From Gyromitra esculenta (Eukaryota; Ascomycota; Pezizomycetes; Pezizales; Discinaceae): 64,000 nucleotides of DNA. The position numbers and the translations under genes were made by a program. Where the stretch lies: the NCBI GenBank assembly GCA_038503075.1, contig JBCAML010000003.1, forward strand, positions 310,001-374,000. Direction: 5' to 3'. Under the pieces are notes generated by a model. That model saw nothing but the letters and a program-made list of their open reading frames with translations. It had not been told where the DNA came from and made no database searches. Positions 51,503-62,117 of the stretch are shown piece after piece. The stretch's first letter is position 1. Each line of letters begins with the position of its first letter.

Positions 51503-52941
51503 ATGGTGAGTTTTTTTCCTCCACGAGTTTGGCTTTTTTTGCTCTTTTTCCTCCGGGGTGTTTAGTTAGGGAATTCGATTGTGCCTAATTGTTTTACGAT
51601 TGATAGGCTCCTACGAATAGGAAATCGCAGAAGAATACAAAGGTCCCCGAAAATGCAGGCCGGGTTAATAAACAACCGCCGGGAAAGTCAACAGCGGGGT
51701 CATCGTCACGGGCGACAACGGTAAAGAAGGCAGTTCCTTCGAAAGCTTCTCGGAAACCCCCCAGTGAAACGGTAGTGGAGAAGCCGAGCAAATTGGGGAA
51801 TAAAAGGAAAGCTGCAGAAGCTGTCGAGGAGGAAGATGAAGAACGTATGAACGTCGCAGTTATTTTGGACTACTATGGATTGAAGAATTGAAGTTAATAG
51901 TTATCCTACAGGCCCTGAGATCGCTAAAATGCCTATGCTTAAACCAAGAATACGGAATATTCCACAAGATGTCGTGGAGAATAAGTGGAGACCTCTGGCG
52001 GAGAAAACTCGAGAGGAGGTACTGGATGTGGTGAATGCGGCCGAAAGACCAGTCCTTATGACGTTTAGGAAGGAGAAGCAAAGGACGGAGGCACAAGAAG
52101 CGCTTAGATTGATAATGAGGAAGTATGCTTTTTTTTCTCTTAAAGTTTCTTTTAGAGATGTGGATTTACAATATGACTGACTGATTTTTTCCTTTTATTT
52201 CTGCAGGTTGCGGACAGCTCTACCGAAAATACCAGTGCCGCCTATGGGGAGGGATATGACTTTGAATTATGAGAAATTGATTGACAGAAACGTAAGCGAA
52301 TAGGTTTTTATGTTTATATTATTTTGTGGGGTTTCCGGACACTATTCCCGTTGGCTTGGCCAATGTTTCTTCACTTGTTCTCACTCGAACCTGATGCTGA
52401 CGTTTTTCTAGCGAGAACTGGAGCTTGTTCTTGAGCCCGATCTTCGTCAAATCGCCGAGCTAGAGGCGGAAATCGAGCGAGAACAGAAGCGCCTAGAACG
52501 AGACGAGGACTATTATCAAAAGTTGAAAAAGGATGCGGTTTCCCAAGAAACCCTCAGGCGACAAAAAGCTCGATCAGTAAGCTTCGCTTCAGATCTCCAA
52601 ATGTTTTTCAGCCATTTCTTTCAAGACTAACGTGCGGTATCTAGATGCACCCACTTCTGAGAAACATCGGCGAAACAAATGGAGGTTTAAAGGACGGGAT
52701 CGACGATATCAATCTCTCATCTACAAAGTTTCCCGCTGTTGCGTCATCGTACGATGTTAATTCGGATCGACAGATCCTCCCGCTCACAAAAGCGTTACAA
52801 CAGCATCTTTCCAGCATGCAGGGAAACAGCGAGCCTTTGGAGGAGGTGGCAGAATGGATTCAAAGGAGCAGGGCTGCAGTTGATGAAGTTCTTTTTGACC
52901 GGGTGGGAGAGGAGGCCTACGATAGAATAATAGGATTGTAA
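51503..52941 (+). CDS. CENP-Q/Okp1/Fta7-like inner kinetochore protein
   Basis: Six exons (51503-51505, 51607-51844, 51912-52122, 52207-52291, 52412-52576, 52645-52941) give 332 residues. The first coding exon is just ATG, followed at once by GTGAGT. Exon 2 then continues APTNRKSQKNTK. A basic, Ser/Lys/Pro-rich N-terminus leads to PRIRNIPQDVVENKWRPL, RPVLMTFRKEKQRTEAQEAL and LRTALPKIPVPPMGRD. A strong coiled coil follows (about 180-234, RELELVLEPDLRQIAELEAE onward), then MHPLLRNIG. This order matches the CENP-Q family of the COMA/CCAN complex that links centromeric nucleosomes to outer kinetochore. The family is poorly conserved, so confidence is moderate-high. Confidence 0.82.
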
Positions 52942-54258
52942 CGATAATTTTACGGAAGGCGCTTCGGAAGGCGTATGGATGACTGATGGGCAGGGTTCTC
53001 GGCCCGAGGGCTCTTTTGGGGTTGGAGCGGTTAAGAGTAATTCCCAGCAATTGCGCAAGCGCAGGTTTATGCATTTACAAACAACCGAGTGACGTCGCAT
53101 AGGTTCTTGTTGAAATCTCTGTATTTTTATTTTATTTTTACTCGGTGAATCGGTATCGTGAAGCCTCCATCGTGGGGAGAAAACCTCAGGTCCGCCTGCT
53201 GGGGTCTACCTTCCTCCCCCCTCGCGGAGCCATATGCCGCATAATACACTGCTCAAGGGGAACGTTATTGCTGTTGCGCCGTTGGTGCTGCTGTAGTAGA
53301 AAAAAAGAAACATCATAAAAGTCTCAAAAAAGCCGCACATGTCGATCCAATAAAGAAGTACCAGCAGGGTCCAGCAGCCTGCAGAAACGAATTACTTTAC
53401 CGGTGGGCACTTGGGGTAATTAGGAATAGGCCGACAAGCTCTAATCTCGTTTGCCTGCGCCGTCGATGAGTGCAGGTACATCATCGGCTGCATCACATAA
53501 TACAGTACGTTGAGTACCTAGAGTAGAGTAGGGTACGTTTTTTTGCGCCTTTGCTAGTCAATTGCTTCCATAGTTTCACTCTCGGCGCAGTCGGTACGGC
53601 GGTGGTCCCAGGAGTGAGGGTACTTGCTCCATTTGGGCGAAGCTGTAGACTTCCCCCCTCCATCCAGCTTCGTATTCAGTCGGTCGGTCCTCTCTTTCCT
53701 TTTTGTTCCCTTGGTCCTTGGTCTCTGGCTTTGTTTTTCTTCTTGTTCGGCCCTCTGCGACGTTGTTAACAGTAAACAAGTCACTCGGCGACCCACTTGC
53801 CTGGTCAGAGTAGTGAATATTCTTGGCCTCTCACTTCCCGGTACTTGCTAACCCGTCCGGCCGCCAGAGAGACCTGCATCTTGGTTTTCATTTTTTTTTG
53901 GTTTTGGTTGTGCGACACCTTTTCGCAGCGCCAGCCCAGAGCCTCCACCAGCACGCGTACATACAACCACGCTGTCGGTTTCCACCTCCTCAACATCTGC
54001 GTGGCAAGGTCGAGGTGGAATTGAAAAAGGAGGGGGAAAGGGAAAAAAAAAATTAAAAAAAATACACGATAGACACTCAACCGTTCGGTGATTGCAGCAA
54101 GCAGGAGCAGGAGCAGCAGCAGAGATCAAGCAATCACCGTATCATCCTGCTTCGTGTGACCCGTCCCTCCCAGGACAGGACGCTTCGTTGAATGCGGCGA
54201 GACAGTATATTCAATATCGATTGAAACTAATTCGCATCCACCAATCCCTTCTTCCCTT
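52942..54258. other. Intergenic region upstream of RDS2
   Basis: No gene recognised. It presumably holds the RDS2 promoter and a long leader; overlapping short frames on both strands at 53550-54130 show no motif. Confidence 0.5.
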
Positions 54259-56344
54259 ATGACCGAAGTTCAGCCTCCCGCCAGTAGTAACGGAGCTGCA
54301 GCTCTTGCTCCCCATCCATCCAGCGCCGAGAATAACTCTCACGCTGGGGTAAGAGCACCCAGCGCTGCTACTCCCGGTGCTGGTACTGCTGTGGCTGCTC
54401 AGTCAGGTTCCCTGTCGCCAACGACCTCGACTCCAGGACAGAGTTCCTCGGGACGTAGTCCCAAAAAACGGCGCAAGGTCAATCATGGTATGGACATTTG
54501 GAATTTACTCCGGACAGACAGCCCTACTGCAAAAGCATCTAGAACCTGTAGACTGATATATCTGGCCGCGTGATAGCCTGTGTGTATTGCCGACGATCAC
54601 ACATGACATGCGATGATGGTACGTCAGAAACGAATGAATGCGCGCTCTGGCTGTTCGACTTTCTACCCCTTCCACCCCCCTCCTCCAAACATGACGGGCT
54701 GGGCTGAGAATCTTATACATGTACAATTGCTGATGTGCTACGTGCGATTAATCTGTCGTCAGACCGACCATGTATGCGCTGTGTGAAAAGGAATATAGGT
54801 CATCTATGTCACGACGAGCCTCGCGAACCCAAGAAACCAAAGACAGACGCTGCCAACGCTCAGGACAACGATCAGGAGGGCTCTCACACGCCTCCTTCCA
54901 GGGCATCGTTAGCGCCACCGGCCGACGGCATGTCGAACTCCCAGCAGGAAGCCAGTACCGGATCTTCCAGTGTCTCGCTCCCGCCGCCTCCCATACCACC
55001 CTCCAGGAGCAACGCAGGGGCCTCTGGTGTTGTACGTTCGCCGGTTTCTGTGGCACCGAGATCCAATCTGAATGGGAACTCTCAAGCCTGTATGTCGAGT
55101 CCTGATATAAATACGTGGTTGCAGCCCCCCAAGCCGAAACTCTCTTTTGACTGACACGAGTTGTAGATTTGGGCATCACCGACTGGGAACACCCTCCCCC
55201 TCAACAACACTCGGCATATACGAATCCATATCATCAGCAGTGGATGTTTTCCACACCAGAAGTTTCCAGCGAATTCAATTTGCTGAGCGACTTCCTCGGC
55301 AATCTCTACCCCGAGGAGCTCTTTACTAGCGACCAGAACCAGAGCCTGTTTCCAGAGCCATCCCAAGGCGTCTCGCAGAACTCATCTAGGGACCCCAATG
55401 CAAGAAATGGCGCCACAGCGTTCGGTCAACAGCGGCTCCTTGGACCGCCGTCCAATAATAACTCTCTGACCTTGAATCGGGCTGGGAACTCGAGACCATC
55501 GATTACAGAAAGAGCACAAGAAAACTACTATCTCACGGCTGCGGATCCATCTCAAAAAAATCCGGAGGAGAGGATGAAACAGGTTCTCAAGGCAAAACTA
55601 GAGGCTGGTTTTCTCAAGCCGTTTAATTACGTCAAGGGTTATGCAAGGCTATCTCAGTACATGGAAAAAAATATCGCACCGGCATCTCGACGAAGGATAT
55701 TGGATCAACTGGACTTGTTCAGACCGAAGTTTCGAGAACGGACACACACGCTTACAGATTTGGATTTGGTTCACGTGGAGGAGTGGTTTGAGAAGTCGTT
55801 GCTCGAGTATGATCGGGTTTTTGCGTCAATGGCAGTTCCGGCATGTCTGTGGCGGAGGACCGGAGAGATATTTAGAGGAAACAAAGAATTTGCGGAATTA
55901 ATCAATGTTCCAATTGAGCAAATGCGAGATGTATATTCTCCTGAGCCGATTGTTTTTGCTGTTCCGATTCGTCGGGATTTGGTATCCGAGACATATTTTG
56001 TTCCGACGGTAGCTAATTTAATATTCCATTGGAGCAGGGAAAATTGGCAATTTACGAACTCGTAGTGGAAGATTCCGCAGTTAGCTACTGGGAAAAGTTT
56101 GGTAAAATTGCTTTCGATACCACTCAAAAGGCCATGTTGACCAGTTGTCACTTGCGAAATCCGGACCCAAAAGCGGAAGACCAGCTTATTCACTGCTGTT
56201 TCTCGTTTACTATTCGAAGAGATATCTACGATATGTTAGTTTAGATCTATAGGATGAAAGGACGTATTTGTGGCTAACGGATTGCATAATAGACCGGCTC
56301 TGATAATAGGCAACTTTATGCCGATCAATCCCAAAAAGCAATAA
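54259..56344 (+). CDS. RDS2: Zn2Cys6 regulator of gluconeogenesis, Rds2/AcuM type, with PAS-like domain
   Basis: Six exons (54259-54487, 54577-54618, 54763-55089, 55167-55930, 56038-56234, 56293-56344) give 536 residues. A basic PKKRRKV nuclear signal (68-74) precedes the zinc cluster, Cys78-x2-Cys81-x6-Cys88-x5-Cys94-x2-Cys97-x8-Cys106, assembled from three exons. NIGHLCHDEPRE is family-specific. Then come SSEFNLLSDFLGNLYPEEL, NYYLTAADPS, KLEAGFLKPFNYVKGYARL and a PAS-like region (about 415-530) with ACLWRRTGEIFRGNKEF, GKLAIYELVVEDSAVSYWEK and CCFSFTIRRDIYDIP. These closely follow yeast Rds2, which activates gluconeogenic genes on non-fermentable carbon. The last exon is only 52 nt. One TACATGTA lies in intron 2. 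Confidence 0.94.
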
Positions 56345-57194
56345 GTAGCATCGATTGATCGCCCTGAGAAGTCTACCCCCTTTTTTTTTTTCCCTTTCCT
56401 TCTTTAATTTCTAATTTTCTTTGTCATTTCCTATCTCTCTTAAACAGGTCGTCTGCCGATACCCATGGCTTCAATTACTATGTGGGCGCCTTGGGGGATC
56501 GCTGATATGTTGGTCAGATTGCTCCTGTACATGTACGTTAACATTGAGATTCCGGGCTGAGGATAAGGAGGCGTATCACGAGGCTATAAAGTGTATTTCC
56601 ATATTTCTCACGGCGTTGAGTGCAGACCGGCCGGAGTTAAATACTTGCTTTTTCTTCTTCTTTTGTTCTGGGCTTTTTTTTCTTATTGTTTTAAGACGGT
56701 AGTCGCAAGACCTGGTGGTGTAGTGGGGTGAGGAATTAGACCGACAGGGGGGAGGGTACAGTGTACTATTTAATGGCCTTATTCGAGTAAAAAAGAGGTC
56801 AGTCTTAAGAGTGAGTAGGCTCTCATTCCCTTATTTGCACTTTGTGCGGCCACATCTAGTAGTTGAAGTTGCAGGCAGCCGAAGACCCGTGCTCTGTCCC
56901 GCTCTTTCGATGCGAGTGCCCACTTATGACTATGGGGTTGGCTACATTTCCGGCACTTCCAGGCTGTCAACTGGCCGCCACTATTCATCTGCCTTTTTTT
57001 TACACGCCTCGCTCCTGCATGCCACCGTGGTTGATCCTGTGCCGGTAAAGGCTCACCACAGGCAAGGGAGGTGTGTGTGGTGGGGGATTTTTGTTTTCAC
57101 TCCTGCGCTTCATAGGCCTCTCACGAGTTACACCACTTCAAGCCACCAGTCCCAACTCACAGGAAAGCTTCCCATCGAGTGGCTACCCAGAGCA
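56345..57194. other. Intergenic region RDS2/SPO22
   Basis: Contains TACATGTA at 56528-56535 and poly-T tracts. A long plus-strand frame runs from 56811 into the SPO22 start, but its upstream part has no recognisable motif and is probably leader sequence. Confidence 0.45.
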
Positions 57195-60100
57195 ATGCCT
57201 CCTGAAGGCCCGAACAATACAGCAATTGTCTCGCTGCAGAAGAGAATCGGGTTGCTGTCCGGTCAAACACCTGCTGCATTTCGCTTGTGATTTCCCTGCT
57301 GAGAGAAGGAGAGTATACTAATTGCTTCTATAGCTTCGTCTGCTGAGATATACCGTGACCTCTCATCCGATTCGAATGAAATCTCATTGGGAGTTCGGCT
57401 CGAAGAAGCTATCAAACTTGCTGAGAAATGTGCCTCTATACGTGAAAATCTTAACCTGGACGAAGAGTTTGAAGCACTAGATACCCAAGCAACGAATTTG
57501 TGGAACTTATCAACGACTCTTGCGAGAGATAATGAACATGGAGATGGAGATCAGAAATTAAAGAAACAGAAGGTTCATAATGGTATGCTTTGTTTTCCTA
57601 ATTAGTAGTTTACTAGAAAACTGATATTGTTAAGTTCGGCTCTTGGCTCTCTTTATGCTTGACTGTTCCCATCCTTCACCTGGTCGGAAATTACAAAATA
57701 CCGTTCGTCTATTTAGAGTCGCTATAAAAGCAGGGAGGACATGCCTTGGTAAGTAAACGCTTCCTATCGAACCGAATTCTTTTTTTTTGCCCGTTGAGCA
57801 CATTAATGGCTTTAGTAAATAGATCACAGAGATCTTCAATGGGCTGGCAAGACCATGGAAAAAGCTGCCAAATACCAGGACGATCTCAAGAAAGCGAGCG
57901 AATCTCCAAATTACACCCTGGAGGACCAACAGACACGTAATAGGTTGTCTTGCGACTATTTTATTCTTCGGACTGCCTTGGCGTGGAGACAGTCGAATAT
58001 TTCAATGGCGGACTACATGTATACTAAAGCAATGGAACAGCAACAATCACTACTCGATCCACGTGCTTCGGAGAGTTTGGTGGATGCATTATACGAGATT
58101 GGAAATGAACTACTGCAACAAAACGTTTTCGATGCAGCTACCAAGTGGTTACAGCGATCCTTTGATGTGCTCAGTGGGTTGGATTCAGTTAGTCTATCTG
58201 AGAGTGGCGGAGAGCTTCGTTTGGCTGTTATGCATAGTCTTGGTATGTTATTCATCATGAACAAGGCTAAAAAAAGGTATTGTTTCTGATATTAATATAG
58301 CTAGGGCGTATCTTGGGAACTTTGCGGAAGGGGATTTGGATCGAGCTCGAAATGTTATTGACATTATAAGCGAAAACTGGCCAACACGCCTCACGATGTA
58401 TTTGTTAAAACTAGACTTGGTCATTGCCGAAGGTCCGGACGATACACAAGAGTACTACGAGGTACTATCCAGGATGATTTCAGTCGTGCAGTTTACAGAG
58501 ACCACTTTCAAAGTCATAATGGGGAAAATTCATGTGCTCGTTTCCAAAAAGGGCATTCGTCTCGCATGCAAGTGTATAGATGAGCTTCTCACGAAGCGAC
58601 TGCTTGTTCTTGAGCGGGATGAATGGATAGAGAGAACGTTTGTCACGCGTCTTTGGGTTACTATTCAGGACCAATCCTCGGAAGACGAAGCTATCCTACC
58701 AGCGCTAGGCAGTCTTTTAGATTCTATGATGAAGAAACTTGTAAAACCGCTTACCCCGAAAGCTACACACGCTGCACAGATATTGCTATGGAAAATTACA
58801 GAAACTTTTTTTTCCCAAGGAAAGTATCAAATTGTCGGCTCTTGGTGTAGGATAGCTTTGCATTCGATATTTGACAAAACAGGTGAGCTGAATCTCGCTA
58901 AAATATTTCGGTAAGTCTGTCTGAGTCCCACGACAGTCGGGTAATGCTTATGTTAACAGTATGTTAGAAAAATAATACTATGTGCTCTTGAAAGTAAGGA
59001 CTTTGGGATGGCCACGGAAGCGTTCAATGAGATGCCCGAAGCGGCACGCAATGAACCTTTCACGAAATTCCTGATGTTTAAGATAGCTGTAAGAATTTCG
59101 GATAAAGACCTCGGTACCTCACTGACTTCTGATCCTCTTGACTTGATATGTATTGACTTTTGTCATAGCTGTAAGCTGCCTCCAGGGGCTGAGTGAAAGT
59201 ACTGATCCTGATAGACGTCTTCTTTACGGTTGTGCTCTCGACGCCCAGGAAATAGGAAATCGGGAGCTGGCGTTAATGGCATTGAAGTTGGTGCTTGACC
59301 AAATTGGTCTTGTGGCGCCGGACATTGGCCATATCCCTACGATTTTGCGATGCGCTATTCGGTTGACAATGGCAGAAATTGAAGGCGCTAGGGATTCCGA
59401 ATCGAGTGTTGAGTCGCTTTGCTTACTTTTTGAAAAGGGTAAGCGCTCATTAGTTACATTTGAAAGCTGAAACTTACGTTCCGAGAAGCCTCGGAGCAGG
59501 CCAAACGATCGAGGCAGAAATCTAGAGCTTCTGGAAAACAGGGAGAGATAGCCTTTACCATCAAAGAACTGGATTGGTTCTCTCGAAATGGTTATAATAT
59601 TGGCCTTAGGAGCATCGTCGAATGGTCTCCATCTTGGAGTCTCCGAATATTTTCGACGTGTATCCGCTTTCTCGATCTGTATCCAGACGACATTGGTGAA
59701 CCTACCTCTACGGAGGTTTCATACAGAAAACTCTTATGCAACTACCTTTGCACCTGTATCGGCGTTGAGCTTGCTCGAGCTGAGGATAATATTGAGGCGC
59801 AATTACGGCACTATCTTGTCTCCCGAAGCCACGTACAGGAATTCCGGAGCAAAAAAGATACAGTCAAGCGTAGCGCAGAGGATGAGATTGAAGACCTGAA
59901 GAAAAAATTTGGTATATTATTGGGCTATGATTTCGAGGCTGCTGTTCGATTAAAAGATTGGGAGGCCTTACGAGGAATTGTTGAGGAGGTGGCACAGTGC
60001 GCAAACAAAGGCATATCCACTTTCGAGACAGTCACGGATATTCTAATTAGTTCCGAGGCGCCTAGCAGGATTAAGCTGATTATCATGCAAGTGATACTAA

Positions 60101-60585
60101 ATTATACAGTTCCGTCACCAATGGCCAATGTCGTGAAGCTTTCAAGATGGATTAGGACATTGGTGCAGCTCTCGATTGCAAAAAACCCAAAAGTCACGGA
60201 GGCACTTCTCGTGGAGGTGATTGACGTGACGAAGACTAGGGGTGATGGGCAAAAGTATCCAAACGAGGAAATACAATGGCTGACAGGTAGAATGAAGTAT
60301 TCGTCAAATCTAACTCTGAGTCCTTGATAGCTGACGTTGTGTCGAAAGCAACTGCTTGGAATAGGTCCGTCGACTTTCATTGGTATGCATGTTGCCGTCT
60401 TGTGTGTGTTTCTGCAGATATTAAAATTGTGAGACTTACACAACGTGATCGGCAATAGTGCATCTGATGTTTCCAGCGCAAGAAGATTTTCGGATCTCGC
60501 TCTATCTTTAGCAGGGCTTGTTGAAGACTCGGGAGCGACGTTGAAATATCTGCAGACCAAGTTGCTGGATTTTAACTGGTCTTAG
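57195..60585 (+). CDS. SPO22: Meiosis protein Spo22/Zip4, TPR-like
   Basis: Ten exons (57195-57261, 57334-57582, 57635-57748, 57833-58243, 58301-58910, 58968-59113, 59169-59438, 59486-60286, 60331-60382, 60459-60585) give 948 residues, the usual size for fungal Spo22/Zip4. Supporting segments are LLALFMLDCSHP, RLSCDYFILRTALAWRQ, ALYEIGNELL, KWLQRSFDVLSGL, FAEGDLDRARNVIDII, LRSIVEWSPSW and EEIQWLTADVVSKATAWNRS, spread over alpha-helical TPR-like repeats. In yeast Zip4 is a ZMM protein needed for crossover formation and synaptonemal complex assembly. The N-terminus is least sure: exon 1 ends at a weak GTCAAA donor and the true start could differ. The last exon follows the family ending (Cys, then LALSLAGLVEDSG and LQTKLLDFNW). 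Confidence 0.85.
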
Positions 60586-62117
60586 TAGGGTGCCAGTGCG
60601 GGTACCGGGTGTGTGTGTATGGACAATGGGGATGGGGATTGTGGGCTGATATGGGGATGAGGGATAAATATTATATTCTATATGGTAGTACGATAATAAA
60701 TTCAGCTATTTTTGCTTGGGGTGAAGCTCGTGGGGAGGTGTTTAGCGGGTTGTCATGGTATCTCACTCGGGGGTGCGTTACATCCGTGTGCTGTTGAAAC
60801 CTTCAGTGCTGAAACCAATCAATGAAGGCCGCTTTGATCCGAGCATGGAGATACCTATTTGTGGGGAATTATTGCCGGATGTGATGTGGGGTGTGGTGTT
60901 TATTGATTTAGGATCGATGGTGACAATAATGGTTGATGTTAAGCTGTAAAGACCCGAAGGGAATTTTTAAGGTCTTGTTTTAGCTCGCATATGCACGCAA
61001 AATTTGGAAAGTACTATTGCATCTAAATCGACTGTTGAGACTTCTTGAATTTTTCTCGGTCACCTATATTTGGTCATGGTATAAATGGTCTCGGTATCGT
61101 GGCTGTAAGCCCTACGGTTGCATTAAATTCATTCCCTGGTGGCGAGGTACCTACGGCTATATGTACTTCAAAATAGAGAACGAGAACGGCCTTAAAGCCC
61201 TCCGAAAAACCGTCGAGTCCTTCTCAGATGTAAAAGATGGAGTTAGCTATAGCTTAATTGTGTGAAGACAGTAGAAGTTCGTAGGGAGAGGATGGAGAAG
61301 GGTATGGTTAAGCTATTGCACTGATATCAAACTACACTACAAAAAGTACGGGATGAAGTCACCACACTAATCTTGTAGCATTAATATCTTGAGCTCGAGG
61401 TGCAGTGTTAAACTAGAGGTTATAGGGGAAATGCTCTAATAACCCCTGTATTCAACGCTATTATCATGAAACAGCTGTTCTAATGTGATCACGGTTAAAC
61501 CCTAGTACTGCTACACATATAAAAAAAAAACTTGAGTAGAGGCATCTTATGCAAGAACGTACCTTTGAGGGTTTCAATCAGTTAGCGTAGGCTAGTCTAT
61601 TCTTATCAGAGATAGAACTTTTCCGCGCTTTTCCTGCGGGCTGTGACGTGGCTGGTGATCGGGAGATGGGATGGATGATAGAGGGATAAGTGGGTGGTGG
61701 GGAAATTTTAGCAAGATATCAGTAGATATTTGTGGACAAGAGAAAGAGAGTAGTTAGTCTCGCAACTAGACGTTCATTCGCGGAGACCAAGAGGTCTGGT
61801 GGGGTTTCCACCAACAGGAGTGGATTGTGATGTGATTGCATGGGAGTATTATGGAGAAATGGATAGCTGGCTGTTTCGCCATCTATTCTATTGCATTAAA
61901 GAAAAACTCAAGCGAATTTCTAACTTTTAAGGCTGCATTTGGCGGACTGAAGTGACAAAAACGACGAGTGATATTTCATGACCAGAACATGGGTCAATGT
62001 TTTTACAGCCAGAAATTCCAGGGCCAATGTCGATTTCAACCGTTAAACCGTACAGATACCATATGTAAAAACCACAAAAAACAAACGCTTTTATTCCCTC
62101 TAAACCTCCCCAACGCC
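60586..62117. other. Convergent intergenic region SPO22/ADE5,7
   Basis: Between two convergent genes. No known gene recognised. A frame at 61017-61265 is listed separately. The last 200 bases are AT-rich and probably the ADE5,7 3' UTR. Confidence 0.5.
61017..61265 (+). CDS. Unassigned short open frame, doubtful
   Basis: An 82-codon frame opening with TTG rather than ATG. It has a Trp/Tyr-rich middle (WSWYKWSRYRG, IPWWRGTYGYMYFKIEN) followed by a polar amphipathic end (LKALRKTVESFSDVKDGV). No family recognised. It could be an exon of an unseen small gene or a decayed fragment; a CTGTAAG before PYGCIKF could serve as an acceptor. I do not assign a function. Confidence 0.15.
   Translation: MHLNRLLRLLEFFSVTYIWSWYKWSRYRGCKPYGCIKFIPWWRGTYGYMYFKIENENGLKALRKTVESFSDVKDGVSYSLIV

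Noticed and set aside
56811..57194. Upstream in-frame extension of SPO22
   Set aside because: The extra 128 residues have no Spo22 similarity and low-complexity composition; kept as leader, though the start remains uncertain.
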